DNA from: Noviherbaspirillum malthae
Lineage (GTDB): Bacteria; Pseudomonadota; Gammaproteobacteria; Burkholderiales; Burkholderiaceae_D
NCBI RefSeq assembly: GCF_015352985.1
Contig: NZ_JACYXF010000023.1
Location: 25,324-89,323, forward strand
Reading direction: 5' to 3'
DNA length: 64,000 bases
Shown: positions 37,074 through 46,264 of the stretch, piece by piece
Layout of the letters: each line of letters begins with the position of its first letter
How positions within the stretch are numbered: the stretch's first letter is position 1
The notes under the pieces: generated by a model
What the model saw: only the letters and a program-made list of their open reading frames with translations
The model's database searches: none
What the model was told of the DNA's origin: nothing
Program-made: the position numbers and the translations under genes

Positions 37074-38099
37074 TCAGAGTCGGGTCAGCAGCATGGCGTC
37101 GCCATAGCTGAAGAAACGGTAGCGCTGCTGTATCGCATGCGCATAGGCGGCGCGGATCTGCTGGTAGCCGGCAAACGCCGACACCAGCATCAGCAGCGTG
37201 GATTTGGGCAGGTGGAAATTGGTCACCAAGCGGTCGACCGTCTTGAAGGCGTAGCCCGGCGTGATGAACAGCGCGGTATCGGCGCTGCCGGCCTGCAGCT
37301 CGCCCGACTGCGAGGCCGATTCCAGCGCGCGCATGCTGGTGGTGCCGACGGCCACCACGCTGCGCCCGCCGGCCTTGGCCGCGCGCACCGCATCGACGGT
37401 GTCCTGGGCGATGGTGTACCACTCGGTGTGCATCTTGTGCTCGGCCAGGTTTTCGGTGCGCACCGGCTGGAATGTGCCGGCGCCCACATGCAGCGTCACG
37501 TAGGCGAAGCGCACGCCCTTGGCCTGCAGCCTGTCGAGCAGCGGCTGGTCGAAGTGCAGGCCGGCGGTGGGCGCGGCCACCGCGCCCGGCTCCTTCGCAT
37601 AGACGGTCTGGTAACGCTGCTCGTCGACCGCATCGGCGGCATGCTCGATGTAGGGCGGCAGCGGCAGCCGGCCATGGGCTTCGATCAAATCGAATACGTC
37701 GCCGGGAAAGCTCAGCGTGAAGAATTCGCCGGCGCGCTCGCCGACGGTCACATCGAAGGCATCGGCCAGGCGGATGCGGCTGCCGGGCTGCGGCGTCTTG
37801 GAAGCGCGCACCAGGGCCAGCACGGTGCGGCTGTCGAGCACCCGCTCGACCAGCACCTCGACCTTGCCGCCGGTTTCCTTGGCGCCGAAGAAGCGGGCTT
37901 TCAGCACGCGGGTATTGTTGAAGACCAGCAGGTCGTCCGGCATGAGCAGATCGACAATGTCGGCAAAGGCGCGGTCGACCAGGCGCTCGCCGCGGCCGCC
38001 ATCCACGTGCAGCAGGCGCGAAGCGCTGCGTTCGGGCAGCGGCAGCTGCGCGATCAATTCTTGCGGCAGGTCGAAATCGAAATCGGAAAGGGAGTACAT
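37074..38099 (-). CDS. queA: S-adenosylmethionine:tRNA ribosyltransferase-isomerase
   Basis: Builds epoxyqueuosine on preQ1-modified tRNA using the ribosyl part of SAM. The product is 341 residues. Motifs are FDLPQELIAQLPLPERSASRLL at the N-terminus (abbreviated here), LLVFNNTRVLKARFFG, PTAGLHFD and TNFHLPKSTLLMLVSAFAG. It starts the queA-tgt unit and is divergent from recG across 179 bases, where TACAAT at 38190-38195 may be a recG -10. Confidence 0.97.
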   Translation of the reverse strand: MYSLSDFDFDLPQELIAQLPLPERSASRLLHVDGGRGERLVDRAFADIVDLLMPDDLLVFNNTRVLKARFFGAKETGGKVEVLVERVLDSRTVLALVRASKTPQPGSRIRLADAFDVTVGERAGEFFTLSFPGDVFDLIEAHGRLPLPPYIEHAADAVDEQRYQTVYAKEPGAVAAPTAGLHFDQPLLDRLQAKGVRFAYVTLHVGAGTFQPVRTENLAEHKMHTEWYTIAQDTVDAVRAAKAGGRSVVAVGTTSMRALESASQSGELQAGSADTALFITPGYAFKTVDRLVTNFHLPKSTLLMLVSAFAGYQQIRAAYAHAIQQRYRFFSYGDAMLLTRL

Positions 38100-38278
38100 G
38101 CTTCAGGATCGCATAAAACGTAGCGGCAGCCGGCGCGGCGCAGATATATCCGGTATGTAACGGCGCATCCGGACTTAACAAGATTGCCATACAATGACAG
38201 CTGCGCTTTCTCCTGCAGCAATCCGCCGACTTCCGCAAACAAAACCCGCTATTTTACGCCTTGCCGCCCGATTCCCGT

Positions 38279-40426
38279 ATGCCCGACGCCAAGCCCAGTC
38301 CCGCCGCTCCCGAGAACACCCCGGATAACGTCAAGAGCGGGGCCAAGAGCAAGGCCAAGGCCAAACCGAAGCCGAAGGTCACCAACGAAAGCAAGCTCGC
38401 CAAGCTCGGCCTGCGCAGCGACATGGATCTGGTGCTGCACCTGCCGATGCGCTACGAGGACGAAACGCAGATTCGGCCCATCAGCGACGCCGGCTTCATG
38501 GGCGGCAACGCGGCCCAGGTCGAGGGCCTGGTGACTGCCTGCGACATCCAGTACAGGCCACGCCGCCAGCTGGTGGTCACGATCGCCGACGACAGCGGCG
38601 TGCTGGTGATGCGCTTTCTCAATTTCTACGGCAGCCAGGTCAAGCAGTTCGCCGTCGGCGCCCGCATCCGCGCGCGCGGCGAAATCCGGCATGGCTTCCT
38701 CGGCGCGGAAATGGTGCATCCGACCTACAAGGTGGTGGAGGAAGGCGATCCGCTGCCCGATGCGCTGACGCCGGTCTATCCTGCCGGCGAGGGCCTTTCG
38801 CAATCCTACCTGCGCAAGGCGATTGCCAATGCCCTCAAGCGCATCGACTGGCGCGACACGCTGTCGCCGGCGCTGCTGGAATCGCTGGAGCTGCAGGGCT
38901 TCGAGCCTTCGGTGAAGCTGCTGCACAATCCGCCCCCGGATGTCGACGAATATGCGCTGATGGAGCGCACCCATCCGGCCTGGACGCGGATGAAATTCGA
39001 TGAACTGCTGGCGCAGCAGCTGTCGCTCAAGCGGGCGCAGCAGGCGCGCCGGGCCAAGGGCGCGGCCGCCCTGCCGGTGATCGGCGCGCTGTCGGAAGCC
39101 TTTCTCAAGGCGCTGCCCTTCCAGCTGACCGATGCCCAGCAGCGCGTGCTGGCGGAAATCCGCGCCGACCTGCGCGAGTCCTTCCCAATGCAGCGCCTGC
39201 TGCAGGGCGACGTCGGCAGCGGCAAGACCGTGGTCGCGGCCATGGCGGCGGCGCAGGCCATCGACAGCGGCTTCCAAGCGGCGCTGATGGCGCCGACCGA
39301 AATCCTGGCCGAGCAGCATTTCCGCAAGATCGCGCAATGGATGGAACCGCTCGGCGTGCGGGTGGCCTGGCTGACCGGCAGCCTGAAGAAGAAGGAAAAG
39401 GAAGCGGCCCAGGCGATGATCGGATCGGGCGAGGCCCATCTCGTCATCGGCACCCATGCACTGATCCAGGAAGGCGTGGAATTCTCGCGGCTCGGCCTGG
39501 TGATCGTGGATGAACAACACCGCTTTGGCGTCGGCCAGCGCCTGGCGCTGCGCAACAAGGGGCTGGACGAAGCAGGCAGAACCGCCGGACAGGATTCGCA
39601 GACCGTGCCGCACCAGTTGATGATGTCGGCCACGCCGATTCCGCGCACGCTGGCCATGACCTATTACGCCGACCTGGAAGTGTCGGTGATCGACGAACTG
39701 CCGCCGGGCCGCACGCCCATCGTCACCCGCATCATCGACCAGAACCGGCGCGAGGAAGTCATCGAACGGGTGCATGCGGCGGCGCTGGAAGGACGGCAGG
39801 TGTACTGGGTCTGCCCGCTGATCGAGGAATCGGAAGCGCTGCAGCTGCAGACCGCGACCGACACCCATGCCGCGCTGTCGGCCGCGCTGCCGGACCTGCG
39901 CGTGGGCCTGGTGCACGGCCGCATGAAACCGGCCGAAAAGCAGGTCGTGATGGATGCCTTCACCCGCGCCGAAGTGCATGTGCTGGTGGCCACCACGGTG
40001 ATCGAGGTCGGCGTCGACGTGCCGAACGCCTCGCTGATGGTGATCGAGCATGCGGAGCGCTTCGGCCTGTCGCAGCTGCACCAGCTGCGCGGGCGCGTGG
40101 GCCGAGGTTCAGCGGCCAGCATCTGCCTGCTGCTCTACCAGAGCCCGGTGGGACAGGTGGCCAAGCAGCGCCTGATGACGATGCGGGAAACCACCGACGG
40201 CTTCGAGATCGCCCGGCGCGACCTGGAAATACGCGGTCCGGGCGAATTCCTCGGAGCGCGGCAGTCGGGCGAGGCGATGCTGCGCTTTGCCGACCTGGAA
40301 AAGGATCAGTGGCTGGTGGAAAAGGCGCGCAACCTCGCCCAGATGCTGCTGCAGCACGATCCGGCCACTGTCGAGGCGCATCTGGCTCGCTGGCTGGGCG
40401 GGCGCGAGGAATTCCTGAAGGTATGA
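38279..40426 (+). CDS. recG: ATP-dependent DNA helicase RecG
   Basis: A branch-migrating helicase that remodels stalled replication forks and Holliday junctions. The product is 715 residues from the ATG at 38279. A lysine-rich N-terminal tail (about 15-45) precedes the OB-fold wedge domain. Helicase motifs include Walker A GDVGSGKT, motif II VDEQHRFGV, MSATPIPRTLAMT and QLRGRVGRG. The recG-oxyR order is common in betaproteobacteria. Confidence 0.96.
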   Translation: MPDAKPSPAAPENTPDNVKSGAKSKAKAKPKPKVTNESKLAKLGLRSDMDLVLHLPMRYEDETQIRPISDAGFMGGNAAQVEGLVTACDIQYRPRRQLVVTIADDSGVLVMRFLNFYGSQVKQFAVGARIRARGEIRHGFLGAEMVHPTYKVVEEGDPLPDALTPVYPAGEGLSQSYLRKAIANALKRIDWRDTLSPALLESLELQGFEPSVKLLHNPPPDVDEYALMERTHPAWTRMKFDELLAQQLSLKRAQQARRAKGAAALPVIGALSEAFLKALPFQLTDAQQRVLAEIRADLRESFPMQRLLQGDVGSGKTVVAAMAAAQAIDSGFQAALMAPTEILAEQHFRKIAQWMEPLGVRVAWLTGSLKKKEKEAAQAMIGSGEAHLVIGTHALIQEGVEFSRLGLVIVDEQHRFGVGQRLALRNKGLDEAGRTAGQDSQTVPHQLMMSATPIPRTLAMTYYADLEVSVIDELPPGRTPIVTRIIDQNRREEVIERVHAAALEGRQVYWVCPLIEESEALQLQTATDTHAALSAALPDLRVGLVHGRMKPAEKQVVMDAFTRAEVHVLVATTVIEVGVDVPNASLMVIEHAERFGLSQLHQLRGRVGRGSAASICLLLYQSPVGQVAKQRLMTMRETTDGFEIARRDLEIRGPGEFLGARQSGEAMLRFADLEKDQWLVEKARNLAQMLLQHDPATVEAHLARWLGGREEFLKV

Positions 40427-40502
40427 CCTGATCCTTGCGCGGCAGGCGAACGCCGGCCCGGTTTTGGCATCGAATGCGACGCCGTCCGCCCCGAGGGCCG
40501 CT

Positions 40503-40532
40503 TGCTGCAAAATCTCGAATACCTTATATACT
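40503..40532 (+). promoter_or_regulatory. Possible promoter of oxyR
   Basis: TTGCTG (40503-40508) and TATACT (40527-40532) are 18 bases apart. The predicted start near 40539 leaves a leader of about 80 bases that contains the palindrome at 40550-40565. Confidence 0.45.
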
Positions 40533-40549
40533 GTCGCTATCGAATCCAG

Positions 40550-40565
40550 AAAACCAATTGGTTTT
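40550..40565. repeat. 16-bp perfect palindrome in the oxyR leader
   Basis: AAAACCAATTGGTTTT lies between the probable oxyR promoter and its start codon. GAATCCA (40542-40548) and TGGATTC (40574-40580) add an outer inverted repeat that is off-centre by a few bases. It could be a protein-binding site or a leader hairpin. Confidence 0.7.
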
Positions 40566-40620
40566 GGAAAATATGGATTCTCTTCCCTTTACCCGTTAAG
40601 CGTTGAGGCAAGCAGCCCCC

Positions 40621-41568
40621 ATGACACTGACTGAACTGAAATACATCGTTGCCGTTGCACGTGAAAAACATTTCGGACATGCCGCCGAAGCCTGCTTCGT
40701 AGCGCAGCCGACCCTGTCGGTTGCGATCAAGAAGCTGGAGGATGAGCTCGGAGTCACCATTTTCGAGCGCGGCGGCACGGAAATCTCGATGACGCCGCTC
40801 GGCTCGCAGATCGTGGCCCAGGCCGAGCGCGTGCTGGAGCAGACGGCGGCCATCAAGGAAATCGCCAAGCAGAACAAGGATCCGCTGGCCGGTCCGCTGC
40901 GCCTCGGCGTCATCTATACGGTCGCGCCCTACCTGCTGCCGCCGCTGGTCAAGACCATGATCGAAACCGTGCCGCAAATGCCGCTGGTGCTGCAGGAAAA
41001 CTTCACTACCAAGCTGATCGAACTGCTTCGCCAGGGCGAACTCGACGCCGCCATCATGGCCCTGCCTTTCGCCGACCAGGGATTGATGGTGCAGCCGCTG
41101 TACGACGAGCCCTTCGTGGTCGCGCTGCCCAAGCATCATGCCTGGGCGAACCGCGACGCCATTGATGCGGAAGAGCTGAAATCGGAAACCATGCTGCTGC
41201 TCGGCAACGGCCACTGCTTCCGCGATCAGGTGCTGGAGGTGTGCCCGGAAATGGCACGCTTTTCGACCACCGGCGATGGCATCGCCCGCACCTTCGAGGG
41301 CTCGTCGCTGGAAACGATACGCCACATGGTGGCATCGGGCATCGGCATCACGGTGCTGCCGCAGGCATCGGTGCCCGACATGCATGCCAAGGACGGCATG
41401 CTGCGTTACGTGCCGTTCAAGGAACCGGGACCGTCGCGCCGCGTTGTGATTGCGTGGCGCAAGAGCTTCACGCGCCGGCCGGCAATCGAGGCGGTGCGGC
41501 AGGCGGTGCTGGCTTGTGACCTGCATGGGGTGGTGATGCTGGATGAGGCGGAGACGGCAGAGGCTTGA
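40621..41568 (+). CDS. oxyR: Hydrogen peroxide-sensing LysR regulator OxyR
   Basis: Activates peroxide-defence genes when oxidised. The product is 315 residues. The N-terminal helix-turn-helix starts MTLTELKYIVAVAREKHFG. The redox cysteines lie exactly at C199 (NGHCFRD) and C208 (LEVCPE), which distinguishes OxyR from other LysR proteins. The ATG at 40621 is the family start; the frame is open from 40603. Confidence 0.96.
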   Translation: MTLTELKYIVAVAREKHFGHAAEACFVAQPTLSVAIKKLEDELGVTIFERGGTEISMTPLGSQIVAQAERVLEQTAAIKEIAKQNKDPLAGPLRLGVIYTVAPYLLPPLVKTMIETVPQMPLVLQENFTTKLIELLRQGELDAAIMALPFADQGLMVQPLYDEPFVVALPKHHAWANRDAIDAEELKSETMLLLGNGHCFRDQVLEVCPEMARFSTTGDGIARTFEGSSLETIRHMVASGIGITVLPQASVPDMHAKDGMLRYVPFKEPGPSRRVVIAWRKSFTRRPAIEAVRQAVLACDLHGVVMLDEAETAEA

Positions 41569-41635
41569 GGGAAAACGAAGAACCCCAAGCGCCTCTAATG
41601 GGTTCAATTTATCTGCACGCTTAGCGCACATGACT

Positions 41636-41747
41636 CCCTTCTCCCGCAGGCGGGAGAAGGGTTGGGGATAAGGGGGCTTGCTAAGACTTCCGGCTGTTTT
41701 GGCAACCGCCCTCACCCCCGGCCCCTCTCCCGCCTGCGGGAGAGGGG
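41636..41747. repeat. Paired hairpin repeat between oxyR and ugpC
   Basis: Two GC-rich hairpins, each with an 11-bp stem and 4-base loop, lie at 41636-41661 and 41722-41747. Their arms (CCCTTCTCCCG and CCCCTCTCCCG) are also partly complementary to each other, so the whole region can fold as one long structure. It sits between the convergent oxyR and ugpC genes, where it could terminate both. It differs from the 8819/53099 family. Confidence 0.85.
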
Positions 41748-41755
41748 AGACAAAT

Positions 41756-42832
41756 CTACACCTCGATCCGCCGCGTACTCTGCGGATCAAACCAATGCAT
41801 CGCCGACGCCTCAAACCCCGCCTGCACCCGCTCCCCTGCCTCCACCTTGACACCCGCCGGCGCACGTATCACCAGCGACTGCCCGCCCGCCTGCGCATGC
41901 ACCAGTACATCCGCTCCCAGCGACTCCACCATCTCCACCTGCATCGAAATCCCCGGCCTGCCCAGCACCAGATGTTCGGGCCGCACGCCGAGAATGCAGT
42001 CGCGGTTGGCGAGCGATCCCGCCGCGCTCGGCAAAGTGATGCCGGCACCGTCGCCCAGCATGAACTGCGTGCCGTCGATACTGAGCTTGCCGGGCAGGAG
42101 GTTCATCGGCGGCGAGCCGATGAAGCCGGCGACGAAGGTGGTGGCCGGCCTGCCGTACACCTCGGCCGGCGTACCGATCTGCTCGGCGCGGCCGGCGTTC
42201 ATCACGATCATGCGCTGGCCCAGCGTCATCGCTTCCACCTGGTCATGCGTCACATACAGGCTGGTGGTGCCGAGCGCGCGATGCATCTTCTGGATTTCCA
42301 GCCGCATCTGCACCCGCAGCTTGGCATCGAGATTCGACAGCGGTTCATCGAACAGGAATACCGCCGGCTCGCGCACGATGGCGCGGCCCATCGCGACCCG
42401 CTGGCGCTGGCCGCCCGATAGCTGGCGCGGCGTGCGGTCGAGCAGCGCGCCGAGTTCGAGGATCTTCGCCGCCTTCTGCACCCGCGCATCGATGTCGGCC
42501 TTGGAAAACTTGCGGATCTTCAGTCCGTACGCCATGTTTTCATAGACGCTCATGTGCGGATACAGCGCATAGTTCTGGAACACCATCGCGATGTCGCGGT
42601 CCTTCGGTTCCAGGTTGTTGACCACGCGGTCGCCGATCACGATGTCGCCGCCGGTGATTTCCTCCAGCCCCGCCACCATGCGCAGCAGCGTCGACTTGCC
42701 GCAGCCCGAGGGACCGACCATGACGATGAATTCGCCGTCGGCGATATCGATGGAAATGCCGTGGATGACGGCGACGCCTGCAGCTCCCTTGCCGTAGGTC
42801 TTGGTAATGTTTTTCAGATGTACTTGTGCCAT
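41756..42832 (-). CDS. ugpC: sn-glycerol-3-phosphate ABC transporter ATPase UgpC
   Basis: The ATPase of the Ugp importer, 358 residues from the ATG at 42832 (MAQVHLKNITKTYG); an ATG 12 bases earlier is possible. Walker A is GPSGCGKST, the signature LSGGQRQRVAMGRA and Walker B VFLFDEPLSNLDAK. A C-terminal TOBE regulatory domain follows (CILGVRPEHLVLG). It is last in the ugpB-A-E-C unit. Confidence 0.93.
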   Translation of the reverse strand: MAQVHLKNITKTYGKGAAGVAVIHGISIDIADGEFIVMVGPSGCGKSTLLRMVAGLEEITGGDIVIGDRVVNNLEPKDRDIAMVFQNYALYPHMSVYENMAYGLKIRKFSKADIDARVQKAAKILELGALLDRTPRQLSGGQRQRVAMGRAIVREPAVFLFDEPLSNLDAKLRVQMRLEIQKMHRALGTTSLYVTHDQVEAMTLGQRMIVMNAGRAEQIGTPAEVYGRPATTFVAGFIGSPPMNLLPGKLSIDGTQFMLGDGAGITLPSAAGSLANRDCILGVRPEHLVLGRPGISMQVEMVESLGADVLVHAQAGGQSLVIRAPAGVKVEAGERVQAGFEASAMHWFDPQSTRRIEV

Positions 42833-42872
42833 GTGTGCCTGCATCCCTGAAGATGCGTGTCTCGTTTTCTGC

Positions 42873-43724
42873 TTATTTTTCGGAGTCCACCAAACCCTTG
42901 ACGAACCATTTCTGCATGATGACCACCACCAGTCCCGGCGGCAGCATGGCCAGGATCAGCGTGGCCATCACCATGTTCCATTCGATGGCCGCATCGCCGC
43001 CGGTGATCATGGTCTTGATGCCGATGCCGATCGGATACATGCCCTGCTCGGTCGCCACCAGCAGCGGCCACAGGTACTGGTTCCAGCCGTAGATGAACAT
43101 GATCACGAACAATGCGATGATGTTGGTGCGCGACAGCGGCCACAGCACATCCTTGAAGAAGCGCATAGGGCCGGCGCCGTCGATGCGCGCCGCTTCCGCC
43201 AGTTCGTCCGGCACGGTCAGGAAGAACTGCCGGAACAGGAAAGTGGCGGTCGCCGATGCGATCAGCGGTATGGTGAGGCCGGCATAGCTGTTGAGCATGC
43301 CGAAATCCGACACCACCTGATAGGTCGGCGTGATGCGCACTTCCACCGGCAGCATCAGCGTGACGAAGATCATCCAGAAGAAGAAGCTGCGTCCGGCGAA
43401 ACGGAAATACACGATCGCGAATGCCGACAGCATCGAGATCGAGATCTTGCCGATGGCGATGATCAGCGCCGATGCCAGGCTGACCCACATCATGCGGGCC
43501 ACCGGCGGCACCGCCGCGTTGCCCGAGGCGCCGCTGATGATGACCGACGCATAGTTGCGGAAGAACTGGTCGCCGGGGATCAGCGAGATCGGCGCCATCG
43601 CGGCCTGCTCCGGTGTCTGCGTGCTGGCGACGAAGGCCACGTAAACCGGAAAGGCGACGATGGCCACGCCGAGGATCAGCACCAGGTGGCTGATGAAGTC
43701 GAGGATGGGACGGCGCTCAATCAT
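42873..43724 (-). CDS. ugpE: sn-glycerol-3-phosphate ABC transporter permease UgpE
   Basis: A 283-residue inner-membrane permease with six hydrophobic helices. The EAA loop that contacts the ATPase is ELAEAARIDGAGPMRFF. The C-terminus FVKGLVDSEK resembles UgpE. It lies 30 bases after ugpA and 40 before ugpC. Confidence 0.93.
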   Translation of the reverse strand: MIERRPILDFISHLVLILGVAIVAFPVYVAFVASTQTPEQAAMAPISLIPGDQFFRNYASVIISGASGNAAVPPVARMMWVSLASALIIAIGKISISMLSAFAIVYFRFAGRSFFFWMIFVTLMLPVEVRITPTYQVVSDFGMLNSYAGLTIPLIASATATFLFRQFFLTVPDELAEAARIDGAGPMRFFKDVLWPLSRTNIIALFVIMFIYGWNQYLWPLLVATEQGMYPIGIGIKTMITGGDAAIEWNMVMATLILAMLPPGLVVVIMQKWFVKGLVDSEK

Positions 43725-43754
43725 GGTTGCCCTCCCCGCTCAGGTTGAATGAGT

Positions 43755-44639
43755 TCATGAATACTGCACCTTCTTTTCCACATACTTGAACTGCACTACG
43801 GTGAGTGCAATGACGATCACCATCAGCACCACCGACTGCGCCGCCGCGCTGCCGAGATCGCCGCCCCGGAAGCCGTCCTGGAAGACCTTGTACACCAGGA
43901 TCTCGGTTTCCTTGCCGGGGCCGCCATGGGTGGTGGCTTCGATGATGGCGAAGGTATCGAAGAACGCGTACACGACATTGATCACCAGCAGGAAGAAGGT
44001 GGTCGGCGACAGCAGCGGAAAGACGATGGTAAAGAAACGCCGCACCGGGCCCGCGCCGTCGATGGCGGCCGCCTCGATCAGCGACTTCGGGATGGCCTGC
44101 AAGCCGGCGAGGAAGAACAGGAAGTTGTAGCTGATCTGCTTCCAGATCGCCGCCATCACGATCAGGATCATCGCGTGGCGGCCGTTGAGCAGGTTGTTCC
44201 ATTCGATGCCGATGCCGCGCAGTGCGTGGGCGATCACGCCCAGTGTCGGATTCATCAGGAACATCCACAGCACGCCCACCACCACCGGCGAGACCGCGTA
44301 GGGCCAGATCAGGAAGGTCTTGTAGACCGACGCGCCGCGCATGATGCGGTCGGCGAACACCGCGAGGATGAGCGACAGCGACAGGCCGAAGAAGGCCACC
44401 ATCACCGAAAACATCGCGGTGGTCTTGAACGATTCCAGATAGTTGGAATCGTTGAACAGATCCTTGAAATTGTCGAACCAGACGAATTGCGACGAGGCGC
44501 CGAAGGCATCCTGCAGCAGCACCGACTGGTACAGCGCCTGCGCTGCCGGCCAGAAGAAGAACAGCAGCGTGACGAGGATTTGCGGAGCCACCAGCGCATA
44601 CGGCAGCCAGGCCGATTTGAAACGGGCGCGTTTTTCCAT
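43755..44639 (-). CDS. ugpA: sn-glycerol-3-phosphate ABC transporter permease UgpA
   Basis: A 294-residue permease with six membrane helices. The EAA loop is SLIEAAAIDGAGPVRRFF. The ATG at 44639 (MEKRARFKSAWLPYAL) is the family start; upstream codons run into the inverted repeat. No clear Shine-Dalgarno is seen. It is separated from ugpB by a 113-base spacer with a strong nested hairpin. Confidence 0.93.
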   Translation of the reverse strand: MEKRARFKSAWLPYALVAPQILVTLLFFFWPAAQALYQSVLLQDAFGASSQFVWFDNFKDLFNDSNYLESFKTTAMFSVMVAFFGLSLSLILAVFADRIMRGASVYKTFLIWPYAVSPVVVGVLWMFLMNPTLGVIAHALRGIGIEWNNLLNGRHAMILIVMAAIWKQISYNFLFFLAGLQAIPKSLIEAAAIDGAGPVRRFFTIVFPLLSPTTFFLLVINVVYAFFDTFAIIEATTHGGPGKETEILVYKVFQDGFRGGDLGSAAAQSVVLMVIVIALTVVQFKYVEKKVQYS

Positions 44640-44670
44640 GAATGAATAATGAGACGAACAAAAGTAAGGT

Positions 44671-44737
44671 GTGCAGGCCTCCGTGCCTGCACTTGGTGCA
44701 TTCGCTAATCGCAATGTGCAGGCACGGAGGCCTGCAC
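44671..44737. repeat. Perfect 22-bp inverted repeat between ugpB and ugpA
   Basis: The arms at 44671-44692 and 44716-44737 are exact reverse complements. Each arm is itself an 8-bp palindrome (GTGCAGGC ... GCCTGCAC) around CTCCGT or ACGGAG. The spacer is 23 bases. Transcribed, it can form either one long hairpin or two short ones. Confidence 0.92.
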
Positions 44738-44752
44738 TACGTCGATTGCGCC

Positions 44753-46072
44753 TTACCTGTTCGCTTTCTCGAAGCGCACCAGCAGTTCGTCGCCGCGCTT
44801 GACGGCGGTGTCGAGCGCTTCCTTGGCGGTCTTCTTGCCGTTCCAGACCGTTTCCAGTTCCTCATCGATGATGGTGCGGATCTGCACGAAATTGCCCAGC
44901 CGCAGGCCGCGCGACTTGTCGGTAGTCTTGACGATCATCTGCTGCACCGCGATGTCGGGCCCCGGCGTCTTCTCATAGAAGCCGGATTTCTTTGTCATGT
45001 CATAGGCGGCGGTGGTGATCGGCAGATAGCCGGTTTCCTGGTGCCACTTGGCCTGGACTTCCGGCTGCGACAGGAACTTGAAGAACTTGGCGACCGCCTT
45101 GTATTCATCGGTCTTCTTGCCGCTCATGACCCACAGCGAAGCGCCGCCGATGACGGTGTTCTGCGGCGCGCCCTGCACGTCGTTGTAATAAGGCAGGGTC
45201 GAGACGGCGAACTTGAACTTGGCGTTCTTGGTGATGTTGGCATAGGCCGCGCTGGACGAAGTCAGCATCGCACACTCACCCGAATAGAACTTGGCTTCCG
45301 CCTCGTTCTTGCGGCCGGCATAGCTGAAGTAGCCCTGCTTGGCCCAGTTGGAGAGATTCTCGATATGTCTGACGTGCAGCGGGCTGTTGAACTTGAGCCG
45401 CGCATCGAGGCCGCCGAAGCCGTTGTTCTTCGACGCCAGCTCGACGTTGTGCCAGGCGGAGAAGCTTTCCAGGTGCACCCAGGATTGCCAACCGGTGGTA
45501 TACGCGCATTTCTCGCCGCTGGCCTTGAGCTTGGCGGCAGCAGCCACCACTTCCTGCCAGGTGACCGGCGCCTTGTTCGGATCGAGCCCGGCCTTGGCGA
45601 ACGCATCCTTGTTGTAATAGAACACGGTGGTCGAGCTGTTGAACGGGAAGGACACCATGTCGCCCTTGGGCGAGGTGTAGTAGCCGGCAACAGCGGGCAC
45701 ATAGACAGAGGCGTCGAATTTTTCGCCGGCGGTCTTCATCACTTCGGCGACCGGCACGATCGCACCCTTGGAGTACATCATGGTGGCGGTGCCGACCTCG
45801 AAGACCTGCAGGATGTGCGGCGCATTGCCGGCGCGGTGGGCGGCAACCGCGGCGGCCATTGCCTCTTCATAGTTGCCCTTGAAGATGGGATTGACCTTGT
45901 ACTCGCTCTGGCTCTTGTTGAACTGGTCGGCCAGTCCGGCGACGCGCTCGCCGAGGGCGCCGGTCATCGAATGCCACCAGGTGACCTCGGTTGCGGCGAA
46001 AGCCGGTACGGTGATTGCTGCGCCGGTTGCGCACAGGCTGGCTGCAGCCAGCGCCTTCCATCGGAATTGCAT
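44753..46072 (-). CDS. ugpB: sn-glycerol-3-phosphate-binding protein UgpB
   Basis: The periplasmic binding protein of the Ugp importer, 439 residues. The signal peptide (1-26) ends VPAFA before ATEVTWWHSM. Family motifs include GNAPHILQVFEVGTATMM and FPFNSSTTVFYYNKDAF. GGAG lies 8 bases before the ATG at 46072; the longer frame to 46243 is not used. First gene of the unit. No ugpQ phosphodiesterase is nearby. Confidence 0.94.
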   Translation of the reverse strand: MQFRWKALAAASLCATGAAITVPAFAATEVTWWHSMTGALGERVAGLADQFNKSQSEYKVNPIFKGNYEEAMAAAVAAHRAGNAPHILQVFEVGTATMMYSKGAIVPVAEVMKTAGEKFDASVYVPAVAGYYTSPKGDMVSFPFNSSTTVFYYNKDAFAKAGLDPNKAPVTWQEVVAAAAKLKASGEKCAYTTGWQSWVHLESFSAWHNVELASKNNGFGGLDARLKFNSPLHVRHIENLSNWAKQGYFSYAGRKNEAEAKFYSGECAMLTSSSAAYANITKNAKFKFAVSTLPYYNDVQGAPQNTVIGGASLWVMSGKKTDEYKAVAKFFKFLSQPEVQAKWHQETGYLPITTAAYDMTKKSGFYEKTPGPDIAVQQMIVKTTDKSRGLRLGNFVQIRTIIDEELETVWNGKKTAKEALDTAVKRGDELLVRFEKANR

Positions 46073-46264
46073 GTCTTGTCTCCAGAAATTTTGTAGTGTA
46101 TTGGTGCGATATGACAGCCCCGTTACGATAACTGAAACTCCGTACGCGGCGCTTATAATTCGATTTTGCAGCGCAAAATCGGCTCGCAATCCAGTGGCGA
46201 GAGTGTAGCCGCGTTCCGGAACTTGCGTTGCCGCCTTCATCAACCTTCATTGAAACAGCCATCC

